Position numbers and translations under genes: made by a program
Part shown: in pieces, positions 32,979 to 45,225 of the stretch
How the letters are laid out: each line of letters starts with the position of its first letter
Numbering within the stretch: the stretch's first letter is position 1
The notes under the pieces: generated by a model
What the model saw: the letters and a program-made list of their open reading frames with translations, nothing else
Told to the model about the DNA's origin: nothing
Databases searched by the model: none
NCBI GenBank assembly: GCA_029747015.1
Contig: JAKOGI010000564.1
Location: 190,001-254,000, forward strand
Length of the DNA: 64,000 bases
Origin: Carnegiea gigantea
Lineage: Eukaryota > Streptophyta > Magnoliopsida > Caryophyllales > Cactaceae
Direction of reading: 5' to 3'

Positions 32979-34330
32979 TCACTCTTTGTGATTTAGTGAA
33001 CCAACCGCATCTTGATAAGAGATAGATCCCTCAACTCCCAAGGGAGTGCATGGGAATATTCCTTTTTCGATTTGAAAAAATCGTCGAGGAATTCTTCCAC
33101 GCTTAGTCCTTGGGATCCTGGGACCTTCATTATTTGTCTGCCTAGGTGAGAAATCTCTCCCCCTTTCCCTAAGAGGTATGGGACCAGGAATTTCTCCCCC
33201 TTTCTCTAAGAGGTATGGAACCCTGATTATGAAGAGAAGATTACTCCCACTATCATTTGGAGGTGGAATCCTGAACATGAAGACCAACTGCATGTTCAGG
33301 AATAACTCTCCTCAACAATTGGAGATTGAGGACGAATTTCATTCTCCTTGACAGACAAACCTTCACCATTCTTACCAAGTAAGAAATGTGTACCATCCTT
33401 GGTAACTTAGTGAGAATTCAAATCCTCCCCCTCACCGAGAGGTGGTTGAAGGTTTTGCTGTAACGCATACAAGATAAAGTTCTTTTAAATTTCATCAAAT
33501 GCTAGGGAACTCATCATTAAGAAAATCGACACTGTGGGATTTTGTTTCACAAAAAAAATATTCATGATCTTGATTGGTTTGAAGAGTTTTAATATTTCAT
33601 CCCAATTGAGTCTTACTACCGCTATAAAGTATATGAACACATCAAGTACTTAGTAACGATGAGATAGTAGGTACATATACCTATATCATGAATATACGTA
33701 GCTCCATGACATGTTTTCATATTTGTGGACCCACAGATGTCTAAAACGAGCGAATGCTAAGGGATTTGATGGACTCGAAATCTTACAAAAAGATTTCCTA
33801 TTGCTTTACTAGCCAGGCATAACTCACATTTTGCACCTTAAGCCTAGTGAGTTGGTCTTACAAGGCCATCTTTAGCTAGTCTATTAACTTTATCTTAACC
33901 CCATGGTTAAGTTGAGCATGCCTAAAAACAGAGTCGAAAATAGGACAAGGATGGAAGATGTTCTATTTCGTCCAGTGAAAACACCTTTCAATGTGACATA
34001 GCTAAACAGATCACCATGCCATATGATGTCTAAGATATTTAGACGAAAATTAAAAGAAAACTAATCTTAGGAACAGAAGACACAAGAAAACATTGCACCC
34101 CAGGTGCATAGAGAGCATCGGGAAGAGACAACGTAGTCCCTTCAAGGAGCCTCGAATGATTTGTCCTTAATTCAAGGACATCTTTTCCATTGTCGTTACC
34201 TAAAACGACGATTTGTGAATCCACCGTGTAATAGTGAAAGTTCACAAAAATCAACTCAATCCTGAATTATGTACTTGATTGCTCCCGTATCTACAATCCA
34301 CTAAGGATCATAGTTAGAAACAAATGTTTG
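32979..34330 (-). pseudogene. Protease/integrase remnants of the decayed copia element
   Basis: WIVDTGAIKYI near 34295 is the protease active site (Asp-Thr-Gly kept, with the following Ser-x-His motif lost). Frame 34039-34254 is the following block (DVLELRTNHSRLLEGTTLSL, then PDALYAPGVQCFLVS). Integrase between 33450 and 34000 is barely recognisable. Frame 32979-33293 is the basic integrase-RT linker. Confidence 0.65.
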
Positions 34331-34379
34331 AGAGCACACATATTATCCAGGAGTAACTGTGGAAAGAGGTACCTTAATT

Positions 34380-34860
34380 GACTTAGGACAATCCCAAGCA
34401 TAAGATTCCTAGTTTCCACAGTCGTAGCACTCACACGTGCTATATGCTTCTCTTTATTTCCTTAGCCTTTTTCCCTTTTGCAATACCAACTTTAGGTCCA
34501 GAACCTTATGAGAGAATGGATATGGATGAACCTGATGCTAAGCTAGTCCTATGCGTACTCAACAGTGGGGTGACTTTTAATTCCCTCACTAGATCGATAT
34601 TGATGCAATACGACAAAGTATAACATCCTGATCGATCTATTCTCGAACCACTTTTGGTATGCTTTTAAGTTTTCTAGATACTGTTCACTGACAGTACCAT
34701 CTTAGCCATCCTATGAGACCTAGAACCTAATGAGTGTCCTAACATTTCACGTTCATTCAGAAGAAACTGAATCCTCTGACATTATGTATCATAGTCAGCG
34801 CTATCAAGTTCTTTATTGGTAAACAAATTACTAACCTTATTTTAATTGCCATATCTAAAG
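34380..34860 (-). pseudogene. Gag remnant of the decayed copia element
   Basis: Scattered blocks: a knuckle-like ECYDCGN then SYAWDCPKS near 34385-34430, a Lys-rich stretch, and RIQFLLNEREMLGH near 34760. Multiple stops. No start codon can be chosen. Confidence 0.55.
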
Positions 34861-34869
34861 GTATATATT

Positions 34870-36230
34870 TTGTAAAGTAGACATTAGGCATATTTTCAAA
34901 TAATTAAATTATCAAAAAACTCTATTATCCATGTCGCATGATCGAAAATTTCGCTAAGCTCATAATCATCTTATACAAGCATGAATTAGAAGTTTTGATA
35001 ATTTAATTATCACATTTTTCCATAAAACAAAATTTATGGAGAATAATATGGTTAAACAAATTAATATTTCAGATATATCACAAAGATATCCTACTTTATG
35101 TAAACCAAATTTACATGAAGTTATCTCATTATTTATAACTACTGATATGTCATTTGGAACTCTATCAATGACATACCAAATATAAAATTTAAATTATTAT
35201 ATAAAATAGGTTTATATAATAAAATGAATCTATATTGCGAAACATATTTGAATGATAACATGTTATAAAAGAATTTCATAAAATGCCCAAATAGCATTAT
35301 ATAAAACACATTTATATAATTATATACAATATGAAACTTATTCAAATGTTACTCGCAAATTATAAAACACATTTATAATATTACGAATTTAAATTTTATA
35401 AAACTAATTCATAAAATACTGCTATATTACACAATTAGCAGATAACATGAAACGAATCCACATTCATTAATTTGGGCAAGGAAAAGTGCTAAAACAAATA
35501 GCGAATTTACTACAACTCATATAGTTCATATACATAAAACACATTTGTATAATACTAGTAATTGGAGAATGACATGAAACATATCTATGTAATCGAACGC
35601 AACATACTTTATAACATGAAATATATCCAAATATTAGTCGCAATTAATCATACATAGAACAAATCTATATAATATTAAAATTAGGATGAAACAAGTTCAT
35701 AATAAAGCTCGCAAATTATATAAAACGTATTCACATAATATTGCAAACTTAAATTTCATGAAACAAATTCATAAAATAATCAAATATCCTATATATCCAA
35801 ATAATAGCATGAAACTTGTTCATGTAAAACTTAATGAATCATCTTTTGTTAACTACATCAATGACAGAACAACTAACTGATTTATAATTGCTCATGTTTC
35901 TGCATAAAATTATTAAATCATGAAACATATTCATGTGATGGGATATTGTATAAAACATATTTATATAATATAACCTACGAAACATATTCATTTACCGATC
36001 AAGGGGATCCTCATATCATATAGATATTTATCGAGTTCGAGTAAAACAAATTTACGTCATACATACTAATCATATATATGAAACGAATTCATGTAACTTC
36101 AACCCAATTGATCGATAACAAGTTACTCAGCATGAAAATTTCAAGTCGACACATATATAAAACGAATTTATATACGACATTAAACATATTAATGTTTTTA
36201 TAACGAAATCATCTATTTTGAATGTCAATT
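34870..36230. repeat. AT-rich degenerate repeat array in the copia leader
   Basis: About 1.3 kb built from dozens of variants of a ~20 bp, partly palindromic unit resembling ATGAAACATATTCATGTAAT or ATAAAACACATTTATATAAT, in one orientation with irregular spacing. No gene. Short frames inside are artefacts of the repeat. Confidence 0.8.
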
Positions 36231-36409
36231 CAAGGAATGAATTAATTATATGAAACTTTATCAACTTGAACGTTATTATAATTTAATTATAAATCAGGCT
36301 ATAACTAATAACCTCAATAATTGAGTTAAAACCCAAAAGCAACAGTTACCGAAAAATAATTCAGCCCTTAAACAAAACTGCCTCTTCATTGAGGCCCAAA
36401 AATTGGTGT

Positions 36410-37220
36410 GAGTGACTCTTTTAATTGAGGCCCATCCCTCTCTACCCCCTTTGTTCGTCCCTGGCGGAGTCTCTCTCTCTCTCTCCTCTTTCTATTTGCT
36501 TCTCTGGCCCTCTTCCTTTTCTATTCCTCAACGCTTCAGGCGCCATGGTGGTGGAGCACCAAGCTCCACCCAGGCCCATCGTCGCCTCGGTCGTTCGCCG
36601 ACCACTATGCCCCTAAAAACCACCCATGTAATGTCGAACCGTCGCCACTAAAAGGTGTCCTTTTCCCTTCGATCCACGCCAACCTGATGAGAACTGATAC
36701 CTTCATCGAGTAGATCGGCCGAGGCCGAGTCCGATGATGCCGCCTATGCGCCCAACGCGCTACTGAGGCGGCGACGCATGGGTGCACGCGTCTCCAAGGA
36801 TGGTGTTTTTCGCGGTTCTTTTTCTGTGGTTGTGTAGGTCGGTGTGCACATGTGGATAATGAAGGAAGAAGAGGACCGGAAGAAGGCCTCGTTGGCGGTG
36901 TGTGTAGTCACGCGCCACCCTTCCCTCGTCAGTTCCTGATGGGTATGAGTTTCTACCCCCTTCCCCCCCTTTTTTTGTGTGATTCCTGGTTTCGGTCACC
37001 GGGCTCTGCTGCCGCCGCCGCCACAAAGGCGTAGGTGGTGGGGGCCTTTTGGTGGCAGACCGCTGAGGTCCTTGCCGTCGTCACCACCTCGGGATATTGA
37101 GGTTTTGGAGTTGGAGGGTGACGCAGGGAGAATGTTAGGGTTAGGGTTTGGTCATAGGGCAGAGGGGCTGTGGGGGGATAGGGTTTCGGGCTCAGCCATG
37201 AAACTATTCTGAACAGAGGC
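36410..37220. other. GC-rich island inside the copia leader
   Basis: A sharp compositional change from AT-rich DNA, with a CT tract at 36470-36485 and many CpGs. On the plus strand a CT-rich leader precedes CGCCATGG at 36541, opening MVVEHQAPPRPIVASVVRRP before a stop at 36614. It looks like the leader and first exon of a host gene. On the minus strand there is an ACCCTAACCCT-type stretch and no credible long frame. It may be captured host DNA. No family is recognised. Confidence 0.5.
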
Positions 37221-37804
37221 GATTACGGTTATCAAAATATAATTATGAACATCATTGACAAAAGAAAACTCCTTCTGTTTCTTCCAATATTCATAATCGA
37301 AACAAAATTATGCCCACCCACAAATTTTGCACACGAATATATTCACAGAGGCATGAAACACGATGTTTATGAGTTTGATTTATCAATTTATGCCTTCGGT
37401 TAATAGCAACAACTTGAACAATTTAATCTACCAGTTGAATTTCATACTGAAAACATGCTTTGAATATAATTGCAAGACCAAATTGACAGAAAATTCAGTC
37501 TTCAGCCAGTAAACATGCTTTGGTGAAAAATTCAGTCTTTGCTGAGACTGAATCTTGACATATTCTGGTGTATGCGTTCAATTTTGAATAACATGTGTGC
37601 AAACATTCAACCCAGAAATTTAACAAAAGACGTAATCTTTAAAGCCAGTTCTGGGCAACTTAAACGTGAAAACATGCTGCTACAAAATTAGGTTTGCATA
37701 ATTACACATATCAAGCAATTTAATTAAGTAAAGGAGCATACTTTCAATGAATCCATTTTAGCAGACTTATTAATATTTCAATCGGGACTAATCCGAACAG
37801 TTTA
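37221..37804. other. Leader sequence next to the primer site
   Basis: AT-rich, with no gene. Contains a repeated CAGTAAACATGCTTTG / GAAAACATGCTTTG motif and a duplicated AAAATTCAGTCTT (37487-37545). Confidence 0.5.
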
Positions 37805-37817
37805 GGCTCTGATACCA
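37805..37817 (-). other. Primer binding site (initiator tRNA-Met)
   Basis: The minus strand reads TGGTATCAGAGCC one base inside the 5' LTR, a perfect match to the plant initiator-Met site. Confidence 0.93.
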
Positions 37818-37818
37818 C

Positions 37819-38154
37819 TGTAGGAGAAATTAGGACTAACCTGGATGCAGAAATATACTGTCGGTAATAGTCCACGCGTATAAAGAACACCAATCACGCC
37901 AATAATAAAATCAAGCGGCTACTAGAGTTGCTTTAGGGTTTCACATCCTAAACCCGAGAATTCAATTGATGGTAATTCAGTCGTGAGAGGAGTAGGAGAA
38001 TATAGGAGGTTTTATGTCAGCCTCATCGCCTCCTTCTAGGCGACCCCCTTAAACCCCTTTATATAGCTTAGGGGGGTAGCCAGGGTTCTCACCCTAGGCG
38101 ACTTAAGTGGCCGTCAGGCCTAATAGGGCCTAAACCTATTAGGCCCGATTAACA
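37819..38154 (-). repeat. 5' LTR of the decayed copia element
   Basis: Pairs with 30523-30849. A TATATAG box-like sequence lies at about 38060 (TTATATAGCTTAGG), present in both LTRs. Confidence 0.93.
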
Positions 38155-40830
38155 CTCTTGTATTGTGTTTCTCTTCTCCAGTCCAAATCCCACAAGGGGA
38201 ATAATATACCTTGTGTTCTTCTTCTCCATATTCAAGTATCTCTAAAGTCCAAACGTTTTTCAATTCCACTGTGCCAATAATTTCCCATCATTCTCCTCCC
38301 TCCATGCACTGTTTTCATTGGCATATATCCATTAGTGATTATTATTATCCTCCTTCCCTATAAGTTTTGCTCTTATTCATGTTTACTGCTCTCCCTTGTT
38401 TTCCTCACTCATGTTCATTTTTATTTTATTATTGCTTTAACTGGTTTCATTTACTATTTCGTTTTTATTAGGTATTTTAATGATTAGTTTAATTTTGACA
38501 TTTTTAAACTTGTAAGTAATTTTATTTTTCTAGTGATTCCTTTTTTAGTATGCCAATTAACTTAACTGATAAATTCTTTATGAATTGTATCTGATATTTA
38601 ACCTTAAAATTTCACATATAATGATCTTTATGCTTACCTAGACACACACAAAAAAAACATGATACATTTTAGCATAATTTAATGTATTAGTTATATAAAA
38701 AAAAAATACAAAGGTGTGTTATATTATGCGGCCCCTCCTAATAAACTTTTCTAACTTCGACCTTGGTTCCTCCTTTCAGTTATCATCTGTGGAGGGTGTA
38801 AAAATGGAGAGAGATATGTATTTCTCCTGTCAGTTACTAGCTATGGAGGGCATAAAAGTAGGGAGAGAGAGATACAAAAACAACGGTCAAAAGTAAAGTG
38901 ATAGAAAGAAAACAAAGAAAGAAAATTCCCTAGGACCCTTTTTTTTTTTTAAATAAGCAACAAAGTTACAATTAATTCCACCAATGGAGCAAACGTCAAC
39001 AACAATAGTTCAAGGGCACTTACGTCCTCACCTACTGCCATGTCAGTTTTATATGCTGATTTTACTTTCTCTCACTAGATATGGTCTCCTCCATCACTTG
39101 TAGCATACGTTATGTGTACAAATTATTTTATACACTTGTGAGTTTGTAGTCACGGGTTGAGTCAGTCTGCCAACAAGGAAAAAATAAAAAAAAGGACAAA
39201 AAAGTTCCAACAAAAATTATTGTGGATAAGTCCAAGAAGCAGTTATACTAATCCCACAGTAATCATTTATGGGAGGTTTTTTCTTTTTTTCTGTCCTGCA
39301 GTATGCATTTCTATAACTTTTTTTGTTATTTGAAAATCTTTCACATTTTGTTTTATGGATTTTCACTACTGAATAACAAAACTAGAGTTTCAACATTTGG
39401 CCTCTTGGTCTTCATGCATTAGTGTGCTTATTAAGGTTGAAAATTTTGTTCTATTAGAATTTTAGAATTTACTACAATTATAAATTTTCTAATTATGTTA
39501 GTACTATATTGATCAATATGAGAGCATGTTTATGTGAGAAGATTGGCTTTCATGTGAATATGAACATTGTGGAAGGTAGAGAAGAAGATCTTAAAGAATG
39601 CAAGGTTACAAAAAGTTTGATTCGTAAGTAGGCTATGGCTTAATGTTGTTATATGTCTAAATTTGTACTTTGATAAGGAATTTAGGGACATTGAGGTTAA
39701 CAGTGGAGACGGCGACATATCTACTAAGCTTAATAAGTTTTGAACGTATTTTTTGTCACTATAGAGGTTATATTGTTCATTTTTTAAAAATTATGCTACT
39801 ACCATTTATTATCTGGCTTATCTTTGTTCATTATCATATAATGATATTTTCTTCTGCTTTTTGTTTTTAAAAAATGATATTTACTATTGAGGTTTTGAAC
39901 ATAGCTTCTATGAAGTTGTTTCTAGTGTTACTCACTAATACTTGTGATAGTGTTAATTTTTTTTTCTTTGGTTGTTGAATTGTTGTAGTTGTTGTATTAT
40001 TCATTATCTAGTTTCTGTTTTGTCTATTATCATATGTTTATGATTTATTCTTTTCCTAAAAATAAATTTATAATTTTTATGACATTATTTTTACTGTTGT
40101 TATTTACCTAGAATATTTTTTGTCAAAGTGTTTAAATTGTGATTCAATTACCTTTTTGTGAATGAGAGAATTGAAAACTACAAAGGACCAATAGTGTTTA
40201 TTGTGGTCTTCTATGGTTGGTACTCTATTTAAGTTGAATCTTTTGATGAATGCTTTTCTTATGTGTGCAAATGATAGTGAAAGCATGCATCATTCCCTGT
40301 GTCCTGAGAATCCTTGCTTTGGTGATACAACGTCATACCAACATGTTCTAGAATGGACTTTTGGATTGGTTTGGTTCTGTTCCTTGTTGATACTAGTGAC
40401 TTTATATTTTTCGGAAAGAGTTTTGATAGTTTCATTATATTTGGTCCTTTCAGTTACCTAGCTAATATTTTTTATCAAGCTACTTAAGTGTTGTGCTAGT
40501 TAGGTTCACTTTTCTAGATAGTGAATGCAGAGTGCAGTTAGAATGACTGCCAGCACAGACCTCTTAGTTTGGTTGCGGAAGCATGTGTGATGGTCTAGCT
40601 TGTGTATCTTATGGAAGAATGTTGCCAAAAAGAAAGTGTCACAAGCAAGTCATGTTCTATCTTTAGTCTAGCAAGCCTATTTGGGTCACAAGCCATCCAT
40701 TTCTTTTAATGGTGATTGTCATGTTGATAGATTATCTGAATCTTGTTTTCCAACTGCTAATTTTGGTGTTATCATTAAGCCATATTTTATAGCATTGGCA
40801 AAAATTCATTCAACCTGATTCCTAAACATG
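38155..40830. other. AT-rich region without recognised genes
   Basis: Homopolymer A and T runs (38648, 38698, 38939, 39959) and no domain-bearing frame. The minus frame 40104-40286 has an NKHYWSFVVFN stretch vaguely like the His region of Ulp1 proteases. From 39770 onward TTGTTCATTAT-like motifs recur, loosely complementary to the GAACAA array at 57590-59060. Confidence 0.4.
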
Positions 40831-41330
40831 TATGGATCGGGAAAAATTACGTCCGGTCATAAAATGTTTGTTCGAAATTCAAATTCGGACACTCAATCAT
40901 ATCCAAATTGAAATTCAGGTCGGATTCAGGTTTGGTAATTCGGGTTTACGATTGTTCAAATTTTGTAACTAATTTGGGTTTAGACAAATTTAGACATTCG
41001 AACAATCACATTTAGACATTCATACAATTGAGTTTAGGTATAATTTTCGTCTAAAATTTCCTGAATTTTCGGTCAGAAATTCGAACAATCAGGTTCATAC
41101 ATAAAAAAATTAGTGTTCGAGTTCGTTCATAATATAATTTTAATCAAATTTTCAAATGCTCAAATCAAAAATTCAGACATTCAAACATTTGGGTTTGGAG
41201 ATCTCATTCAGGTTTGGGTTTAGGTCCGATCAAGATGTCTGAAAGTGCAATTTGGACAGGGTCCGAGCATGGCATTTTTGTTCGAATTGACTGAACCTGA
41301 ATTGACCTAAACCCAAATTGTTGCCAGCAC
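40830..41330. repeat. Degenerate TTCGGGTTT-type low-complexity repeat
   Basis: About 500 bp of imperfect repeats of CAAATTCGGACATTC / ATTCGGGTTTAGG. It is non-coding. Confidence 0.7.
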
Positions 41331-41336
41331 TATATT

Positions 41337-43080
41337 CTTCTAAGTATTTCTTTGTTTATGCTTTATTAATTTGTTTGTACTTTTGAAGCTCTTGTAGAAA
41401 ATATTAAATATTCATAATTTCTTTATATTTTTAGTGTATTTGCCATTATTTAAAAATTATTTTGACATTATTCATGGTACTTCATTTCAAACCATCATAA
41501 ATAAGGTTACTATATGCACTCTTTACCTTTTTTACTTTGTAATGTCTGTTATCCCTTTGTCTTTGTAGGGACCTAATTTCAGAATCAGGGGTGCATTTAG
41601 AGTTGAATAAAGAGGAAAAAAGCTTTTCGGGATCAATAGTTTTAATCTGATTGCAAGTGTAGTTTTCTCATAGATGTGTTAAATTTTACATATATGGATC
41701 TGCTAGGTCTTTCAATAAAAGCTCTAATATTTCTCTTCTTTTATTCATTACAGCTTATTGAATTATTTGTATAGTATTATGCTTAACTATAAGGGTCGTC
41801 ATCCATACTCGCTTAATATAATTTTTATAAATTCCACTTTGGGGTAGTACTTTAGTGGTAGATGTGGAATGTTATTAATTGGTTATGTGTTGTCTACATA
41901 CTATTCAACGTACACCTTAATCATTGATTTTGTTGTAGTAGTTTATCAATATTTGCAGGGCAATTCATCTTCGACTTTAGTATTGTTTATTTTTGTAGTT
42001 CATGGTTTTGATGTTGTTCAATAGTTTTGTATCATTGTTCATTGCTAACTTTACTGTTGTTCACTTTTGCATTTTGATTTGTTTTATAGGAAATGGGCTC
42101 AATCATTGGGAAATTATTGAAGTTTAACCTTTGTGAGAAGACTTGGTTGGGGCTATAGCTAGTTCTTTTAATGGTGATTTTCATAATTTATATATTTTAA
42201 ATGATGTCTATTGACTTGTCATTTTTTTTATTATCACAAGCCATATTTTTCTAACTATTTGTTTGTTTTGCTTTACTAATCACAAGTCATATTTTTCTAA
42301 CTATTTGTTTGTTTTGCTTTACTAGTCGATTTTCACTTGTGAGGTTCTTCTAGAACTTAATAAATATTCATAACTTCTTTTTAGAAATGCATTTGTCATT
42401 ATTTACAAATTATTTAGATATTCTTCATGGTCCTTCATTTTCTAATCATTATAAGCAAGGTTATTATATGCACTCTTTGCCTTTTTTTTACTTTATAATT
42501 GTTTGTTATCCCTTTATTTGTGTAGGGACCAATATCTACATCGGGAGTGTGTTCAAAATGCATTGGATAAACGAAAAACAAAGGTTTCAGGGGGGGTTTG
42601 TTGTGTTAGTTTGATTGCAAATGCAGTTTCATCCATAGATGTGTCCAATTTTACTCATGTAGATATGCTTGGTCCTTCAATAAAAGCTTCAATATTTCTC
42701 TTTTTATTCATTGTAACTTGTTCAATTATTTACATCACGTCATTGGTTAATCATAAGGGTAATTATTCATACATGCTAAATATAATTTTTATAAAGTAGG
42801 CTTTCTAGTAATACTTTAGTAGTAGATGTGGAATGTTGTTAATTGGTTATATGTTGTTTACATATCATTTGATTTCACATTGATCATTGATTTTGTTGTA
42901 GTAGTTTATCAATATTTGCAAGGCAATTCATCTTCGACTTTAGTAGTGTTCACCTTTGTAGTTTGTTGTTTTGTTGTTATACTAGTGTCTCCATCATCTT
43001 TCATTACTAACTTTAGCATTGTTCACTTTTGCATGTTGATTTACTTTATAAGAGTTGGGTTCAACATTCAAACTTCGCGA
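41337..43080. repeat. ~960 bp direct duplication upstream of the FRS pseudogene
   Basis: Copy A (about 41337-42115) and copy B (about 42290-43080) align over their length at an offset of 950-965 bp. For example GATGTGGAATGTTATTAATTGG at 41861 pairs with a near-identical stretch at 42825. TTTGTTGTAGTAGTTTATCAATATTTGCA occurs in both at about 41930 and 42893. At the junction a 45 bp tandem pair (CATATTTTTCTAACTATTTG) lies at 42242-42325. Confidence 0.85.
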
Positions 43081-44112
43081 GAAGTCTTGCTTAGGGCTAT
43101 AACTAGGTTAGAATATGAAGCGTTTCATATCTACAATGACTATGCATATAAGGTTGGTTTTAGCATTCGATATTCTAGGACACACAATAGAGTAAATCCT
43201 AAGTGTGAGGGCTATGCATGCACCAATTTTATTGTTGGAAAGAGGGACTCAAGCTAGATAAGGTCAAAATTACAAAGAGCAGAACAATGTGGATGGAAGT
43301 ACATGTTGCAAGACATTTATTCAGTTTCACATTGATGAGGACAGCAAGTGGATAACGACTCACCACAATGTCAAACATAATCATCCATTGTGTAGTCCAA
43401 GTAAGCAAGCCTTCACATCAAGAAGTGTCTGAGAAGGATTCTTTATTTGTTAAGCAGCTTAGGGAGTTAGGAATAAGAGTTGCTAATGCATATCATGTGC
43501 TTAAGAAACAAGCTAGGGAATCTCCTTCTTTGGGATATGATTTGAGGGATATATATGACAAGCTTGGATAGTTGGAGGATAGGACATTTGGCGGTGGAGA
43601 CGTGAACTCACTAATTGAAATATTTAATAGGAGTTTCAAATATAAGGATTCTTTTCTACAGTTGAGCTTGATATGAATAATTGTTTAGCGAGCTCTATGT
43701 GAATAGCATGATAAGCAAATGTTGGATGACTATATGTTATCTTAATATTTGGTGATTTTTGATATGACAAATCGAACGAACAAATATGACATAGTTTGTG
43801 CGCCATTTGTTGAGATGCATCAACATTCGAAGAATGTCATGTTTGGTTGTGGGTTTGTGATGAATGACAAGTTTCGGCCATTTGTTTGGTTGTTTAAGAC
43901 ACTTTTAAAGTCTATGAATGTTAAGCACCCAATTACCATCATGACAGGTCAAGCATTCTCCATGACTGCTGCAATCAAAGAGGAGTTTGCCCTGGCTCAT
44001 CATAGGTTATGTTGTTCACACATTATTGAAACCTCAAGGGAAAATATTAGAGTTCTTATATCAACTGAAGCATTTACCAAGATTTTCAATAGCGTTTTGA
44101 TGGAGGGGATGT
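43040..44112 (+). pseudogene. FAR1/FRS-like transposase-derived gene, first part
   Basis: A FAR1 DNA-binding domain lies at 43100-43200 (EYEAFHIYNDYAYKVGFSIR, then a Cys-containing stretch). After several frame breaks (43260-43740) comes the MULE-type transposase core in frame 43749-44162 (VIFDMTNRTNKYDIVCAPFV; VMFGCGFVMNDKFRPFVWLF). The first catalytic Asp is kept, but the second (normally TDQ) reads TGQ. FAR1/FRS proteins are transposase-derived light-signalling transcription factors, and near-identical domains occur in plant MULEs. Broken by a MITE at 44113. Confidence 0.85.
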
Positions 44113-44504
44113 TTAGTAACAACAGCTGTTTGGAAAAAAATAGCTGTTTGGGAGGATTTTAGCTGTTTGACTTGGTATTTGGCAAAGAGCTATTTGCAAT
44201 AGCTATTTGGCTCCAAAAAGCTCTTTGTGAAAAAGCTATTCCCATTAGCCTTTTGAAAAGAGCTTTTTGTAGAAATGATATAAGTGTTCATAAGTTTGAA
44301 TAAATTATGGACATCTCATTAAAAACTAATTCATAAATAAATGCACACATGAAAATTTTTCAAGATATTTTTTAGAAACAGCCAGGTTTTACCAAACACT
44401 TTTTCTAAAAACAGCTAATTCAAATAGCTAATATAAACAGCTATTCAAACAACTAACAGCTAACAACTAATACAAACAGCTAATAGCTGTTGGCCAAACA
44501 GGAC
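44113..44504. mobile_element. MITE-like insertion in the FRS coding sequence
   Basis: About 390 bp rich in AGCTGTTTG / CAAACAGCT motifs that fold on themselves. Right end CCAACAGCT-rich, CCAAACAGGACC; left end CAACAGCTGTTTGG. FRS similarity stops before it (VLMEG) and resumes directly after (CHTEDEFQHFRERC). Flanking 8-mers GGGGATGT and CAGAATGT are partly alike, which fits an old hAT-type target duplication. Confidence 0.7.
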
Positions 44505-44600
44505 CAGAATGTCACACTGAGGATGAGTTTCAACATTTTCGGGAAAGATGCATAGTTAGATTTTTGAAGACTATTGTCGATGGTTTCTTTTTTTTGGTTT
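44505..44600 (+). pseudogene. FRS-like gene, fragment after the MITE
   Basis: CHTEDEFQHFRERCIVRFLK in one frame, the helix after the third catalytic region in FRS proteins. Ends in a T-rich stretch that begins an intron-like gap (44590-45225) with no coding similarity. Confidence 0.65.
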
Positions 44601-45225
44601 TTTTTTAAATTGATAATTGTGTTTCATTTATAATGAAACTTTACTTATAAAGCAAACTTTAGGCATTACCAAAGAGAAACTAAAACCATGCGATAATTAT
44701 AAACTGTTACTTAGAGTTTAAATAATTTCTTTCTCCCCTCAAGGTGAGATCTAAACTACTACTTAGTCTTCTAATTATGGTTTCTAATCCTTTGGTTTTT
44801 TCAATGCAATTACCATATATTGCTATAAGAAGTAAATAGTAAATCACTAGCTTCCTATACATAGGCAGTCCTTTCGCTTGTAACTATGCTCCTTGCCAAA
44901 TTGATTATGATATGTGACCACTTAGACAATGGAGGATCTCTATTGAAAAACTGCATATCAAAGGAAGAAGAAGGTGCTCTGATTCTCTTTGTCTATTGAT
45001 ATAAGAAATAAATAAAGTGCAACTGTCTTTCTTGTGCTGGTTGTTTTGTTTTATTTGCCTTTTCTAAAGTTGTAGACAAGTGAACTTTAATTTTCTACAA
45101 GTGTCTATGCTATTATTCAATTATTACTAGGATTTCAATGCAAGTACAATAACAATGATGAATAAGGTATGCATAGTTTTTGATTTTGGATAGTAACGAT
45201 CATGGACTATCTTGTTAATTTCAGG

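Larger units (their letters stand above)
30523..38154 (-). mobile_element. Decayed Ty1/copia element with an enlarged leader
   Basis: LTRs 30523-30849 (327 bp) and 37819-38154 (336 bp), a perfect initiator-Met primer site and copia gag/pol remnants on the minus strand. Flanking 5-mers CTTTT (30518-30522) and CTCTT (38155-38159) look like a once-identical target duplication. The total of 7.6 kb is long for this LTR size. About 2.9 kb lies between the primer site and recognisable gag (34860-37800), including an AT-rich repeat block and a GC-rich island. About 0.9 kb of non-coding DNA also lies before the 3' LTR. Confidence 0.9.

Noticed and set aside
34870..36230. CRISPR-like array
   Set aside because: Units vary, spacing is irregular, spacers are themselves repeat-like, and the context is a plant retrotransposon.
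37135..37152. Telomere-like TTAGGGTTAGGG
   Set aside because: Only two units, inside a GC-rich island, and of the TTAGGG rather than the usual plant TTTAGGG form.
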